NCBI GenBank assembly: GCA_903825575.1
Contig: CAIKAW010000100.1
Coordinates: forward strand, 41,429 to 105,428
DNA length: 64,000 nt
Direction: 5' to 3'
From: an uncultured bacterium
GTDB taxonomy: Bacteria > Actinomycetota > Actinomycetes > S36-B12 > CAIKAW01
Shown: positions 1-8,165 of the stretch, in pieces
How positions within the stretch are numbered: position 1 is the stretch's first letter
Layout: each line of letters begins with the position of its first letter
Notes under the pieces: model-generated
What the model was told of the DNA's origin: nothing
The model's database searches: none
What the model saw: the letters and a program-made list of their open reading frames with translations, nothing else
Position numbers and translations under genes: made by a program

Positions 1-2
1 TA

Positions 3-905
3 AGTGGCCTAGTCGAGGCAATGTTGGCTGCGGCGTTGCGGATCGTCCCCTCCGGTCCGGCGTTGGATGTAGTTGGTACCGGCGGGGATCGCTCTCACAC
101 AGTGAACATTTCGACCATGGCCGCATTGGTAGCGGCTGGTGCTGGCATCCCGGTGATCAAGCACGGGAACCGGGCAGCTTCAAGTCAGACTGGCACCGCC
201 GACGTTCTTGAGGAACTCGGCGTGGCTATTTCACTTTCGCCCGATGCGGTTCGCCGTTGTACCGACGAGGTCGGAATCGGTTTCTGCTTTGCCGCGGCCT
301 TCCACCCGGCCATGCGCCACGCTGCAACGACTCGGCGCGAACTTGGCGTGCCAACGGTTTTCAATGTCCTCGGCCCGCTTGCCAACCCGGCGCAGCCTGC
401 AGCGGCACTCGTCGGTTGCGCTGATTTGAGACTGGCGCCAGTTCTGGCGCAAGTGCTTGCCATGCGAGGTACCCGAGCCCTAGTTGTCCGAGGAACCGAC
501 GGACTTGACGAGATCACGACCTACGCGCCAACCAGCGTTTGGGATGTCACCGGTGATGGCGTTGTCGTCGACGAATTCGACACTGCAGACCTTGGGATCG
601 GGCGTCCTGTCGCTGATGCGCTTCGCGGGGGCGATGCGCACTTCAATGCCACGGTGCTCCGCGAACTTCTCGCTGGTGGCACGGCCGGGAACTTGTCGGC
701 AGTGCGCGACGCAGTGTTAGTGAACGCCGCCGCTGCTCTGGTCGCGTTCGACACAGTTACTGGTTCGCTTGCTTATGGTGGGCGCGAGGACGTATTGGTC
801 CGCAGAGTCAGCCGGGCGATGCCAGTAGCGGCAGCGGCATTGGACTCCGGTGCGGCCGAACGCGTTCTTGATCGTTGGATCGAACTGAGTTCGGCGCTGG
901 CCTAA
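3..905 (+). CDS. trpD: Anthranilate phosphoribosyltransferase, 5' end outside window
   Basis: Transfers the phosphoribosyl group of PRPP to anthranilate, the second step of tryptophan synthesis in the cytoplasm. The visible 300 residues contain the PRPP-binding glycine loop ([17 protein letters not shown]), then [21 protein letters not shown] and NVLGPLANP, all hallmarks of TrpD. The reading frame is open to base 3 and reads SGLVEAM before the first ATG at 21, which matches the family's interior. About 40 N-terminal residues therefore lie upstream of the window, and the ATG at 21 is not the true start. The stop overlaps by 4 bases the end of the convergent Lrp-type gene. From memory trpD sits at the same place beside the nuclease fusion in M. 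tuberculosis (Rv2192c). Confidence 0.95.
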   Translation, partial: SGLVEAMLAAALRIVPSGPALDVVGTGGDRSHTVNISTMAALVAAGAGIPVIKHGNRAASSQTGTADVLEELGVAISLSPDAVRRCTDEVGIGFCFAAAFHPAMRHAATTRRELGVPTVFNVLGPLANPAQPAAALVGCADLRLAPVLAQVLAMRGTRALVVRGTDGLDEITTYAPTSVWDVTGDGVVVDEFDTADLGIGRPVADALRGGDAHFNATVLRELLAGGTAGNLSAVRDAVLVNAAAALVAFDTVTGSLAYGGREDVLVRRVSRAMPVAAAALDSGAAERVLDRWIELSSALA

Positions 906-1183
906 CTGTCGAGGCCGACCGAGAAGGCGGCTTCCAGGTCGTGGCGCGAGTAACTGCGAAAAGCAATGTGGGTTTCGGTGCTGTGAATTCCCGGAATATG
1001 CGCAACAGCATCCGTCACGGTAGCGGCGACGGCTTCGTTGGTTCGCACGCGGAGCAACGCGATCAAGTCGACTTTGCCGGTGACGCTATACACCTCACTC
1101 ACCGAAGGTAGAGCTGCGAGCGCTTCGGCTACTTCGTTGACGCTACCGAGTTCGGTGCGCACAAACACAATGGCAGTTATCAC
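902..1183 (-). CDS. Stand-alone Lrp/AsnC ligand-binding (RAM) domain protein
   Basis: A 93-residue protein that consists only of the alpha/beta effector-binding domain of Lrp/AsnC regulators. Visible features are the first strand [10 protein letters not shown], the central [19 protein letters not shown] and the closing strand [10 protein letters not shown]. No helix-turn-helix is present, so it cannot bind DNA alone. Such stand-alone RAM proteins may bind amino acids or pair with full-length Lrp proteins; that role is inference. The GTG start overlaps the stop of the upstream nuclease fusion by 4 bases (GTGA), so the two are translationally coupled. The 3' end overlaps the convergent trpD by 4 bases. 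Confidence 0.85.
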   Translation of the reverse strand: MITAIVFVRTELGSVNEVAEALAALPSVSEVYSVTGKVDLIALLRVRTNEAVAATVTDAVAHIPGIHSTETHIAFRSYSRHDLEAAFSVGLDS

Positions 1184-3024
1184 GCTGGCGAGCCTACCGC
1201 CGTGACGTCGACAAATGCAGGGCCCGGTTCTGGACCCAGCACGGAGCGACGGCGAGCACCGCTCAAAGGTCCGGCACCGACTCCGAGTGGCCGTTCGCGA
1301 GTGCGGTCATTTCTCCGGGGGCTACGCAACGAAGATTCCGGACGATGAATTGGGATGCTGGCCCCGCCGTGGATTGGCAGGCTCAATTCGCCATCGAGAT
1401 CGATCAGTCGCACGCCCGGCAAATCCAGCCAGCGCAGAATCAGGCTGGTCTCTTCCGGCCAGGCGGCGCGAGCACCGTTGGGGGGCTCGACGACCGAGGC
1501 AGCAGCAGCACGGGTTGCTGCAACGCTGGCCTTGGGGTCAACGTCGGGTGCGGCGACCGCGCCTGCGGCGAGGCGACCGTGGCGGATGACGTGGATTTCC
1601 CACCCGCCGTCACTACGAGGACGCGCAGCCACGACCTCAGCACAGCGGTTGAGCATGGTGTGGCGTTCGGTTCGGGCGCTGGCCCGGATCAGTGATTCGA
1701 GCCGATCACGCCAAGCTGCGGCCTCTTCGTAGCGCTCTTGATCGGCGAGTTTCGCCAGCCGCTGCCCGATGGCTGCGGTTACCGGCTGCACGTCACCGGT
1801 CATGATCGATCGAGCGGCGGCGGCGACGGGAGCGTATTCGGCTGCGGTGGTATCGCCGCGACACGGCGCGCTGCAACGGCCCACGTCGGCCAGAATGCAG
1901 GCAGGAAGTCGGCTGCGGACCCCGATTCGGGCGGTGCAGGTTCGAAGGGAGACGGCGGCCAAGATCGCCTCAGCCGCTAAGTCAGCCGCGCCTCGTCCGC
2001 TGAAGGGTCCCAGATACGCGGCGCCCTGGTCGAGATCGTCGCGGACTTCGCGGACAACGGAGAGTCGCGGGAAGGCTTCGGCTGTCAGTTTCAGCCAGGG
2101 TGCGCGCTCCGGCTGTTTCGAACGATGGTTGTAGCGCGGCCGATGTTCAGCGATAAGTCGAATTTCGCGCACCTGTGCCTCGAGGTCAGTGGCACACACA
2201 ATCGGGGTGACGTGATGTGCGAGCCCAACCATCTCGGCCATTCGGGAGCGGGTTTCGCCGGTCGTAAAGTAGTTCCGGACCCGACGCTTGATGTCACGGC
2301 TCGTGCCGACGTAGAGCGGCACGTTGGCTTCGTCAGCAAAGATATAGACGCCGGGCGCGCTAGGAAGACCTTCGGCCATCGTGCGCTTGGCCGCTTGCGC
2401 GTTCGCGAGGTTTGCTCCCAGCCCTAGGACCTCGTCGAGTTCTGTGATCCCCAGCGACCCAACTCGCTCGAGGAGCCCATGCAACACATCGACGGTTGCT
2501 CGAGCATCGTGCAGCGCCCGGTGGCTAGGTTCGGTCGTGGCTCGGAAATGGGCTGCCAGCGTTGCCAGTTTGCAGTTGCGAACTTCGTCTCGGGCGAGCA
2601 CCGCCCGGGCCAACCTCAGGGTGTCCAGAACCGGTGCGCCGGGCCACGGGTGACCGTGCTGGCGGCAGGCAGCGCGCAGGAATCCAATGTCGAAACTCGC
2701 ATTGTGGGCGACTAAGACCGCGCCCTCGGCGAATTCAAGGAAGGCCGGCAGAACGCTGGCAAGCCGCGGGGCCCCAACGAGCATCGCATCTGTGATTCCA
2801 GTTAGAACTGCAATAAACGGCGGAATCGGGGTACCGGGATCTACGAGGGTTTGCAGCTCGCCTAGGACCTCCCCACCTCGGATCTTGACCGCCCCGATCT
2901 CAGTGATCCCGCAGGTTTCGGCCGACCCACCCGTGGTCTCGAGGTCAACCACCACAAAGGTGACGTCGTGCAAGGGCTGACCAAGATCGTCGAACGATCT
3001 CTGGTGCGCAATCACTTCGGACAT
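1180..3024 (-). CDS. DEDDh 3'-5' exonuclease fused to UvrC-like GIY-YIG nuclease
   Basis: A 614-residue two-part nuclease. The N-terminal ~200 residues are a DnaQ-type DEDDh exonuclease: VVDLETTG (Asp27, Glu29), then HNASFDIGFL and HRALHDARATVDVL, which give the remaining acidic residues and the catalytic His. From about residue 220 there is a GIY-YIG domain (APGVYIFADEANVPLYVGTS), followed by a UvrC-like region with a cysteine cluster near ACILADVGRCSAPC and a UVR-like helix pair (LAKLADQERYEEAAAWRDRLESL). The UvrC C-terminal endonuclease and helix-hairpin-helix domains are absent. The same architecture is known from actinobacteria (M. tuberculosis Rv2191). A DNA repair role is likely but the substrate is unknown. 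The ATG at 3024 is the first start in frame, and the gene is coupled to the downstream Lrp-domain gene. Confidence 0.9.
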   Translation of the reverse strand: MSEVIAHQRSFDDLGQPLHDVTFVVVDLETTGGSAETCGITEIGAVKIRGGEVLGELQTLVDPGTPIPPFIAVLTGITDAMLVGAPRLASVLPAFLEFAEGAVLVAHNASFDIGFLRAACRQHGHPWPGAPVLDTLRLARAVLARDEVRNCKLATLAAHFRATTEPSHRALHDARATVDVLHGLLERVGSLGITELDEVLGLGANLANAQAAKRTMAEGLPSAPGVYIFADEANVPLYVGTSRDIKRRVRNYFTTGETRSRMAEMVGLAHHVTPIVCATDLEAQVREIRLIAEHRPRYNHRSKQPERAPWLKLTAEAFPRLSVVREVRDDLDQGAAYLGPFSGRGAADLAAEAILAAVSLRTCTARIGVRSRLPACILADVGRCSAPCRGDTTAAEYAPVAAAARSIMTGDVQPVTAAIGQRLAKLADQERYEEAAAWRDRLESLIRASARTERHTMLNRCAEVVAARPRSDGGWEIHVIRHGRLAAGAVAAPDVDPKASVAATRAAAASVVEPPNGARAAWPEETSLILRWLDLPGVRLIDLDGELSLPIHGGASIPIHRPESSLRSPRRNDRTRERPLGVGAGPLSGARRRSVLGPEPGPAFVDVTAVGSPA

Positions 3025-3122
3025 GGCTCGACCGTAGGCCGGGGGACCGACGATCCGCCGTAGCCGCGCGGACTGTCGGACCCTTTACCTAGCGTGGTCG
3101 GTACCTAACCTCAGGGAGAGCG

Positions 3123-3362
3123 ATGAAGGCTCAAAGTGGTGTCTCAACCATTGGACAGTTAGCTCCAGCTCCGTCGCGTCCGGACTTGGTCGTCGACTGC
3201 GATGACTGCCAGGCGCGCGGTCCGGCGTGCGGTGACTGCGTGGTCGCCTTCCTGCTTGGTCCGCCACCGAGCTCCCTAGCCGACCCCGAGCGCCGGGCCC
3301 TTGAAGTCCTTGCCGAATCCGGGCTTGTACCACCCCTGCGACTGGTGCCAGCCAGCTCATAG
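3123..3362 (+). CDS. Small conserved cysteine-rich protein
   Basis: A 79-residue protein with a compact cysteine block, CDDCQARGPACGDCVVAFLL, holding four cysteines arranged as two CxxC pairs that could bind a metal. The rest is ERRALEVLAESGLVPPLRLVP, a helix and a hydrophobic tail. No signal peptide or membrane segment is seen. The ATG has a Shine-Dalgarno sequence (GGGAGAG) at 3114-3120. I recognise it only as a small protein conserved in actinobacteria beside the NlpC/P60 gene; its function is unknown to me. It lies just upstream of the cyclic-di-AMP riboswitch and may share a promoter with the hydrolase. Confidence 0.75.
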   Translation: MKAQSGVSTIGQLAPAPSRPDLVVDCDDCQARGPACGDCVVAFLLGPPPSSLADPERRALEVLAESGLVPPLRLVPASS

Positions 3363-3365
3363 TCA

Positions 3366-3388
3366 GGGGCAGATCGGCTCCGATCCCC
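3366..3388 (+). terminator. Candidate hairpin between the cysteine-rich gene and the riboswitch
   Basis: Directly after the stop at 3362, GGGG (3366-3369) and ATCGG (3373-3377) pair with CCGAT (3380-3384) and CCCC (3385-3388), with a CAG bulge and a two-base loop. There is no T run, so a classical terminator is not proven. It could instead be a processing site or part of the riboswitch fold. Confidence 0.3.
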
Positions 3389-3578
3389 AAGTTCGCCGGG
3401 GGAGCCGTGGTAACCTCGCCTGCGGTGCCCAGACCGGGCACCACCGCCGAGTTCGACACCCAGGAATGGGTGCCGGAGCCGGGGAACCATTCCCCAGGGG
3501 CGAATCCAGGACGCTTGCGTCTTGGTAGGGCGAACTCCTCCGCCCGAGCCCGTCAGCTCACCCGGTAGGCGGTATGCG
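3389..3578 (+). promoter_or_regulatory. Cyclic-di-AMP riboswitch (ydaO/yuaA type)
   Basis: The 230-base leader of the NlpC/P60 gene carries the conserved blocks of the ydaO/yuaA element in order: CGCCGGGGGAGCC at 3394-3406, GGAGCCGGGGAACCA near 3474-3488, GGGGCGAATCC near 3496-3506, and the 3' block CCCGTCAGCTCACCCGGTAG near 3549-3568. In actinobacteria this class is known upstream of secreted cell wall hydrolases such as NlpC/P60 and Rpf proteins, where high c-di-AMP turns expression off. The element ends almost at the ribosome binding site of the hydrolase. Its 5' boundary is approximate and the fold was assigned by eye. Confidence 0.85.
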
Positions 3579-3594
3579 GAGGGAGATCGAGCCG

Positions 3595-4662
3595 GTGACG
3601 TTTCCGACCCGTCGAGTGCGCTTGACGTTGGTTGGGACCGCTGTATCCGCGTTGGTCGCCGGACTCCTGGCTGTAGCCCCCGCTGCGCTCGCCTCACCTC
3701 ACCCCAGCATCGCCGAAGTTGAGGCACAACTTCAGATCCTTGGCGCCAAGGCGGAGGTTGCCAGCGAGCGCTACAACGCGGCACACGAGGTCTACGTCGG
3801 GCTTCAGGGCAAGCTCAAGGCCACCCGAGCTCGAGTTGCGGCTCAGCAGGCGACCTTGGATCGGGTTGAAGCCAGCATTGGGGCATTCGCAGCGGCCACC
3901 TACCAGAACGGCGGGATCGACGCTTCGCTGCAGTTACTCCTGGCCGACAACCCGACCCAGTTCCTAGCCCAGGCTTCGGTGCTTGATCAGATTGCGACGA
4001 ACCAGAACACGGCGCTGCGCGGCACCCGGGTAGCCCGACTGGCGTTGCTGCAGGCTCAGAACACCTTGGCGCAAGAAGAAGCCTTGGCTGCGACGCAGAA
4101 CAAGTTGATGGCCAGCGCCAAGGTGAGTATCGACGCGAACTTGGCTGCGGTTAAGCACTTGCTCGGGAGCATGCAAGCAACAGAGCGTGCGCGTCTAGCC
4201 AAGATCGAAGCCAATCGCCGCGCGGCGCAGATTGCCGCGGCGCGCGCTGCCGCGGCTGCCGCGGGCGGCGGATCAGGCGGTGGAATTCCGTCGGTCTCCG
4301 GCCGGGCTGGGATTGCTGTTCGATATGCCCTTTCCAAGGTCGGCGACCGGTACATCCCCGGCAACAACGGGCCAAACTCATTCGACTGTTCTGGTTTGAC
4401 GTCTGCCGCTTGGGCCGCCGCAGGTATCTACATCCCGCGAACGTCGTGGGAGCAGGCTGCGGTTACTACTCGAGTGTCATTGAGCGAAGTTCAGCCAGGT
4501 GACCTTTTCTTCTATTTCCGAGATGGCTATCACCACGTAGCCATTTATGTCGGACGCGGCATGATCGTGACCGCATCGAACGAGCGTGATGGCGTGCAGT
4601 TGGTTTCGATGAACTGGTGGAACTGGGAATTCTCGTTCGCTGGTCGACTTAACCTCGGCTGA
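3595..4662 (+). CDS. Secreted NlpC/P60 peptidoglycan endopeptidase (RipA-like)
   Basis: Cleaves stem peptides of peptidoglycan outside the membrane. A basic N-terminus and hydrophobic run (LTLVGTAVSALVAGLLAVAPAALA) form a signal peptide of about 33 residues. A long coiled coil follows to about residue 215, then an Ala/Gly linker. The C-terminal NlpC/P60 domain has catalytic Cys265 (FDCSGL) and His314 (HHVAIYVG). The length of 355 residues fits Rv2190c-type proteins. I chose GTG at 3595 because GGAGGGAG at 3578-3585 lies about 10 bases before it. The upstream ATG at 3574 falls in the 3' end of the riboswitch and would add seven residues. Expression is expected to respond to c-di-AMP. Confidence 0.93.
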   Translation: MTFPTRRVRLTLVGTAVSALVAGLLAVAPAALASPHPSIAEVEAQLQILGAKAEVASERYNAAHEVYVGLQGKLKATRARVAAQQATLDRVEASIGAFAAATYQNGGIDASLQLLLADNPTQFLAQASVLDQIATNQNTALRGTRVARLALLQAQNTLAQEEALAATQNKLMASAKVSIDANLAAVKHLLGSMQATERARLAKIEANRRAAQIAAARAAAAAAGGGSGGGIPSVSGRAGIAVRYALSKVGDRYIPGNNGPNSFDCSGLTSAAWAAAGIYIPRTSWEQAAVTTRVSLSEVQPGDLFFYFRDGYHHVAIYVGRGMIVTASNERDGVQLVSMNWWNWEFSFAGRLNLG

Positions 4663-4688
4663 GCCGCTGTGTCACTCGAGCGAATTCC

Positions 4689-5879
4689 GTGTGCCGGCGG
4701 GGCCACGTCTTGACCGGTCGGATTTTGGTTGTCACAAACGATTTTCCACCGCGCCCGGGCGGCATTCAGGCATTCGTTCACGGCCTTGTGCTGCAACAGG
4801 ATCCGACGTCAGTCGTCGTGTACTGCTCGACTTGGCGGGATCCGAGTCCATTCGATGCAGCAGCCCCATTCGAAATAATTCGAGACCGACGCAACATGCT
4901 GCTGCCAGAGCCGCGTGTTGGGCGACGAGTGGCTGAACTCCTTCGAACAGAGCGTTGTGACCGCGTGCTGTTCGGCGCGGCGGCGCCATTGGGACTGCTA
5001 GCTCCGAAGCTGCGCAAGTCGGGCGCGCAAACGTTGGTTGCCATGACCCACGGTCACGAAGCGGCCTGGGCGCAACTACCTGCGGCACGCGCGACGTTGC
5101 GACGGATAGGCGCCGGAGTGGACACGGTGACGTATCTGGGGGAGTACACCCGCCGCCGGATTGGTGCGGCGTTGCGCCCAACCGATGCGGCCGCAATGAG
5201 GCAACTCGTTCCGGGGGTTGACGCCACTCGATTCCATCCTGATGTTGATGGCAGCAGGGTACGCCAGAAGTACGGATTGGCTGATCGACCCGTGATTGTT
5301 TGTGTCTCACGATTGATGGCGAGAAAGGGACAAGACTCGCTCATTCAGGCGTTGCCGCAACTGCGCACCAGAGTTCCCGGTGCTGCGTTATTGATCGTCG
5401 GCGGCGGTCCTTATCGCAATGAACTCGAGAAACTTGCTCTTGCACTTGGGGTTGCTGACGACGTGCACTTTTCCGGTGTAGTTGGCTGGGACGAACTACC
5501 TGAGCACTATGCAGCCGGTGACGTTTTCGCCATGCCGTGTCGAACGCGACGTCGAGGCCTAGATGTCGAAGGTTTGGGCATCGTGTATTTGGAGGCTTCG
5601 GCTACCGGACTGGCCGTCGTTGCCGGCGACTCTGGCGGGGCGCCCGATGCTGTGCGCGACGGAGTCACTGGGCACGTCGTGCACGCTGAGAATGGATCAG
5701 ATTCGATGTTGGTGGACCGGATCACCGAATTGTTGACCGACCGAGCACGAGCGAAAGCGATGGGTGCGGCTGGACGGGCTTGGGTGCAACAGGCCTGGGG
5801 ATGGGAATCATCCGGACTACGTTTGTCAGCTCTGCTGGCCGGGCTCGATCCAGACTCAGCCGATTCCAGCGACGACTAG
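4689..5879 (+). CDS. pimB: Phosphatidylinositol mannoside mannosyltransferase, GT4 family
   Basis: Adds the second mannose of phosphatidylinositol mannosides from GDP-mannose at the inner membrane face, as PimB' (Rv2188c) does in mycobacteria. The 396-residue chain begins with VVTNDFPPRPGGIQAFV, has FGAAAPLGLLAP and THGHEAAW, and carries the GT-B donor site VCVSRLMARKGQDSLIQALP and the E-x7-E motif in EGLGIVYLEAS. All of these match PimB' closely. GTG at 4689 is the listed start. A TTG at 4710 would give LTGRILVVTND, closer to the usual family start, so the first seven residues are uncertain. It follows the NlpC/P60 gene by 26 bases, as in M. tuberculosis, where one small gene lies between. 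Confidence 0.9.
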   Translation: MCRRGHVLTGRILVVTNDFPPRPGGIQAFVHGLVLQQDPTSVVVYCSTWRDPSPFDAAAPFEIIRDRRNMLLPEPRVGRRVAELLRTERCDRVLFGAAAPLGLLAPKLRKSGAQTLVAMTHGHEAAWAQLPAARATLRRIGAGVDTVTYLGEYTRRRIGAALRPTDAAAMRQLVPGVDATRFHPDVDGSRVRQKYGLADRPVIVCVSRLMARKGQDSLIQALPQLRTRVPGAALLIVGGGPYRNELEKLALALGVADDVHFSGVVGWDELPEHYAAGDVFAMPCRTRRRGLDVEGLGIVYLEASATGLAVVAGDSGGAPDAVRDGVTGHVVHAENGSDSMLVDRITELLTDRARAKAMGAAGRAWVQQAWGWESSGLRLSALLAGLDPDSADSSDD

Positions 5880-5883
5880 GACT

Positions 5884-7419
5884 TCACCCGCTAGCTACTG
5901 TGGCCGCCACATTTGCGCGCACCATTGGATCGTCCCACCTACGGATCGTTCCGCGGATGGACATTCCGGCCCACGTCAACAGAAGGACTGCTGAGACTAA
6001 GACCGGCCAGCCAACTTGAAGCCGCGCGAAGATTGAGAAGGCCGCTGCCGGGATTCCTGCTAAGGCGGTGAGCCGGGCTGCATACAACGCCATTGCGCCT
6101 GGCGGAGCCGGAGTGTCGCGCGACCCAAGCAGGTCGGCTCGATGCGGATGCACCACTGACAATCGCAGGCAACTGGCCATCACCAAAGTGGTGGCAACTA
6201 AGACGCTGGCAAGCGTGGCGGCTACTGAGATTCGATCGGGGGAGAAGCGAGCGCGTAGCAATCCTCCAGACATCCCGACCGCAACGGCCAAGCCGGTGGT
6301 TTCGAACATCACCTGCGCCTTGCTATAGAGCGTGAGTCGGTGATTTTGGGGGATCGTTGAGAGCCACACCGCTCCGCCACCGACTAGGCAGAAAGCGTTA
6401 ACCCCAAACAGCAACGCTGCACCCGACCCGACGAAGGCAGGCAACAGCGCCAAGCTTGGCCAATCGAGGCGGGCTAGGCCAGCGGCCACAGCGGGCAGTA
6501 GCCCGAGTACCAGCAGGCCGCGACGAAGGGGGGCGCTGCGCCAGACACTGGCCCGGTCGCTTCGGAGCAGCGCCCGGTAAGGCGTGGCTGGCGCTGATCT
6601 CCTACCGAATTGTTGGTCCGTTGGGCCCGCTTGGGTGCCGAGGGTGCGTCGGTGAATCGTCCAAGCGCAAGCTCGATCGGCAACCTTGATTCCTAGCCAT
6701 GCCAGCACCGTCAGCAGAGCGGCGGCCGTTAGGGCCGGTTGCAGCTGTCCGTTTCGAGTCAGCGCGATGAGGCGTCCAGGTCCGGCCAGAACGGAATTCA
6801 ACAACTGGCTACGGCCGAAGAAGACAAGACCGATTACCAACGCGAGCAGGACCCAGGAAGCCAGTCGGCCCCTAGAACTGCGGCGGACGCCCGCGATTGT
6901 CCACGCGATCGCTTGACCAACGATGGTCGCGGCGCTGACCCAGGCCGCGATAAGCGCCAACAGCGCGAGCGTTGCTCCGGCGGCTGTGTGCAGCGCGAAG
7001 GTCAGCGTGACTAGTCCGACCGTCTGGGCATACCAGGCCAGATTCAGCGGGGTAAGAAGCACGGAGGACCGCACCATGGTGGGTGCTGTCACTGCCAGCC
7101 CTGCCACCTGATCGGGCGGAAACAGTTGGTACCCGCCTCCGGCCGCCAGCGGCGCTATTGCTGCGACGGCGAAAAAGATTGCCCCCGCCAGCGCAAGTGC
7201 CGTTTCGGGATCGGCTCCTGGTGGGAGGTGTTGTGATAGCGGCAGGGCCAGTCCAAGCAGACTCAGCGCGAGGAGTCCTGCGACCGCCAATCCAATCCGG
7301 TGCCGCCGTTTGCGAACCATGCGCCACCGCAATGACAACAAGGCCCAGGCACAACGCCAAGGTCCAGGGGTCGTCGCTCCACGCCCGGATCCGCCACGCC
7401 CGGTTACTGGGGTGGGCAT
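5884..7419 (-). CDS. Polytopic membrane protein, probable ABC-2-type permease
   Basis: A 511-residue integral membrane protein with about ten to twelve hydrophobic segments, beginning after a basic N-terminus (WRMVRKRRHRIGLAVAGLLALSLLGLALPL). No catalytic motif is visible. The ATG overlaps by 4 bases the stop of the ABC ATPase just upstream, so it is most likely the membrane partner of that ATPase. The substrate is unknown. A role in drug or lipid export, as for other ABC-2 systems, is only inference. It ends 4 bases from the convergent pimB'. Confidence 0.75.
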   Translation of the reverse strand: MPTPVTGRGGSGRGATTPGPWRCAWALLSLRWRMVRKRRHRIGLAVAGLLALSLLGLALPLSQHLPPGADPETALALAGAIFFAVAAIAPLAAGGGYQLFPPDQVAGLAVTAPTMVRSSVLLTPLNLAWYAQTVGLVTLTFALHTAAGATLALLALIAAWVSAATIVGQAIAWTIAGVRRSSRGRLASWVLLALVIGLVFFGRSQLLNSVLAGPGRLIALTRNGQLQPALTAAALLTVLAWLGIKVADRACAWTIHRRTLGTQAGPTDQQFGRRSAPATPYRALLRSDRASVWRSAPLRRGLLVLGLLPAVAAGLARLDWPSLALLPAFVGSGAALLFGVNAFCLVGGGAVWLSTIPQNHRLTLYSKAQVMFETTGLAVAVGMSGGLLRARFSPDRISVAATLASVLVATTLVMASCLRLSVVHPHRADLLGSRDTPAPPGAMALYAARLTALAGIPAAAFSIFARLQVGWPVLVSAVLLLTWAGMSIRGTIRRWDDPMVRANVAATVASG

Positions 7420-8123
7420 CAGCCGAGCAGACTTCGGTAGTGCTCAGCCCCATGTGGGCCGCTGAGCTCAGCGGCGGGGGCGGCGGCCACGATTTCGCCC
7501 CGACGCAGTACTACTGCTTGGTCGCACGCCTGGACGGCCAGGTCCAGCAGGTGCGTGGAAACCAGCACCGCAGCACCCCGGCTGCGGGCTCGACCAATCT
7601 CTTCCAAGGTTGCTTCCACACCAAGGGGGTCGACGCCATCGAAGGGCTCGTCGAGTAAAAGGACGTCCGGTTCGTGGAGGGCCGCAAGTACGACCGAGAG
7701 CCGGCGTCCCATTCCGTGGGAGAACCCCGCGGTGATTCGGTCGGCAGCGCCCGCTAGGTCAAAGCGTTCGAGCAACTCCGCGGCCCGATCCGACCAGGTC
7801 GCAGGAAGCCCGCGTAGCCGGGCAGCCAGTTGAAGGTGCTCCCAGGCGGTCGCCCGCGGGATTAGGCCGCCCACATCGGGGCAGTAGCCAACTCGGGCTT
7901 TGGCCGCTTCCGGTTCACGTTCAATGTCATGGCCGCAGATGATGACGGTGCCGGAAGTGGCCGGTTGGGCCCCGGCCAGCACCCGGAGCGTGGTCGACTT
8001 ACCGGCTCCATTTCGACCGACTAGGGCCACCCCGGTCCCACCAGGAACAGTCAGGTCGACGCCGCACACAGCTTGGACGTCGCCGAAGCGGACCCTGAGC
8101 CCGCGGACCTCAACCTGTGCCAT
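7419..8123 (-). CDS. ABC transporter ATP-binding protein
   Basis: A 234-residue ATPase subunit. It has a Walker A (GRNGAGKST), Q-loop region, a signature-like segment FSHGMGRRLSVVLAALHEPDVLLLDEPFDGVDP that contains the Walker B, and the switch His in VLVSTHLLD. The signature reads FSHGMGRRL rather than LSGGQ, a common variant in ABC-2 type exporters. It is followed with a 4-base overlap by the membrane protein at 5884-7419, and the two make a simple exporter-type pair. It lies 42 bases downstream of the acyl-CoA synthetase and could be in the same operon. Confidence 0.9.
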   Translation of the reverse strand: MAQVEVRGLRVRFGDVQAVCGVDLTVPGGTGVALVGRNGAGKSTTLRVLAGAQPATSGTVIICGHDIEREPEAAKARVGYCPDVGGLIPRATAWEHLQLAARLRGLPATWSDRAAELLERFDLAGAADRITAGFSHGMGRRLSVVLAALHEPDVLLLDEPFDGVDPLGVEATLEEIGRARSRGAAVLVSTHLLDLAVQACDQAVVLRRGEIVAAAPAAELSGPHGAEHYRSLLG

Positions 8124-8165
8124 GCGGTAAACCTAGGGCCTGCCCTTCCCGGATGCTCGGGCAAC

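Noticed and set aside
2091..2339. Antisense ORFs in the nuclease fusion and other long genes
   Set aside because: High-GC third positions open many antisense frames; none shows a family motif, ribosome site or separate codon pattern.
3084..3111. Promoter TTTACC/TAACCT for the cysteine-rich gene
   Set aside because: Transcription would start almost on the ribosome site, leaving too little leader; the match may be accidental.
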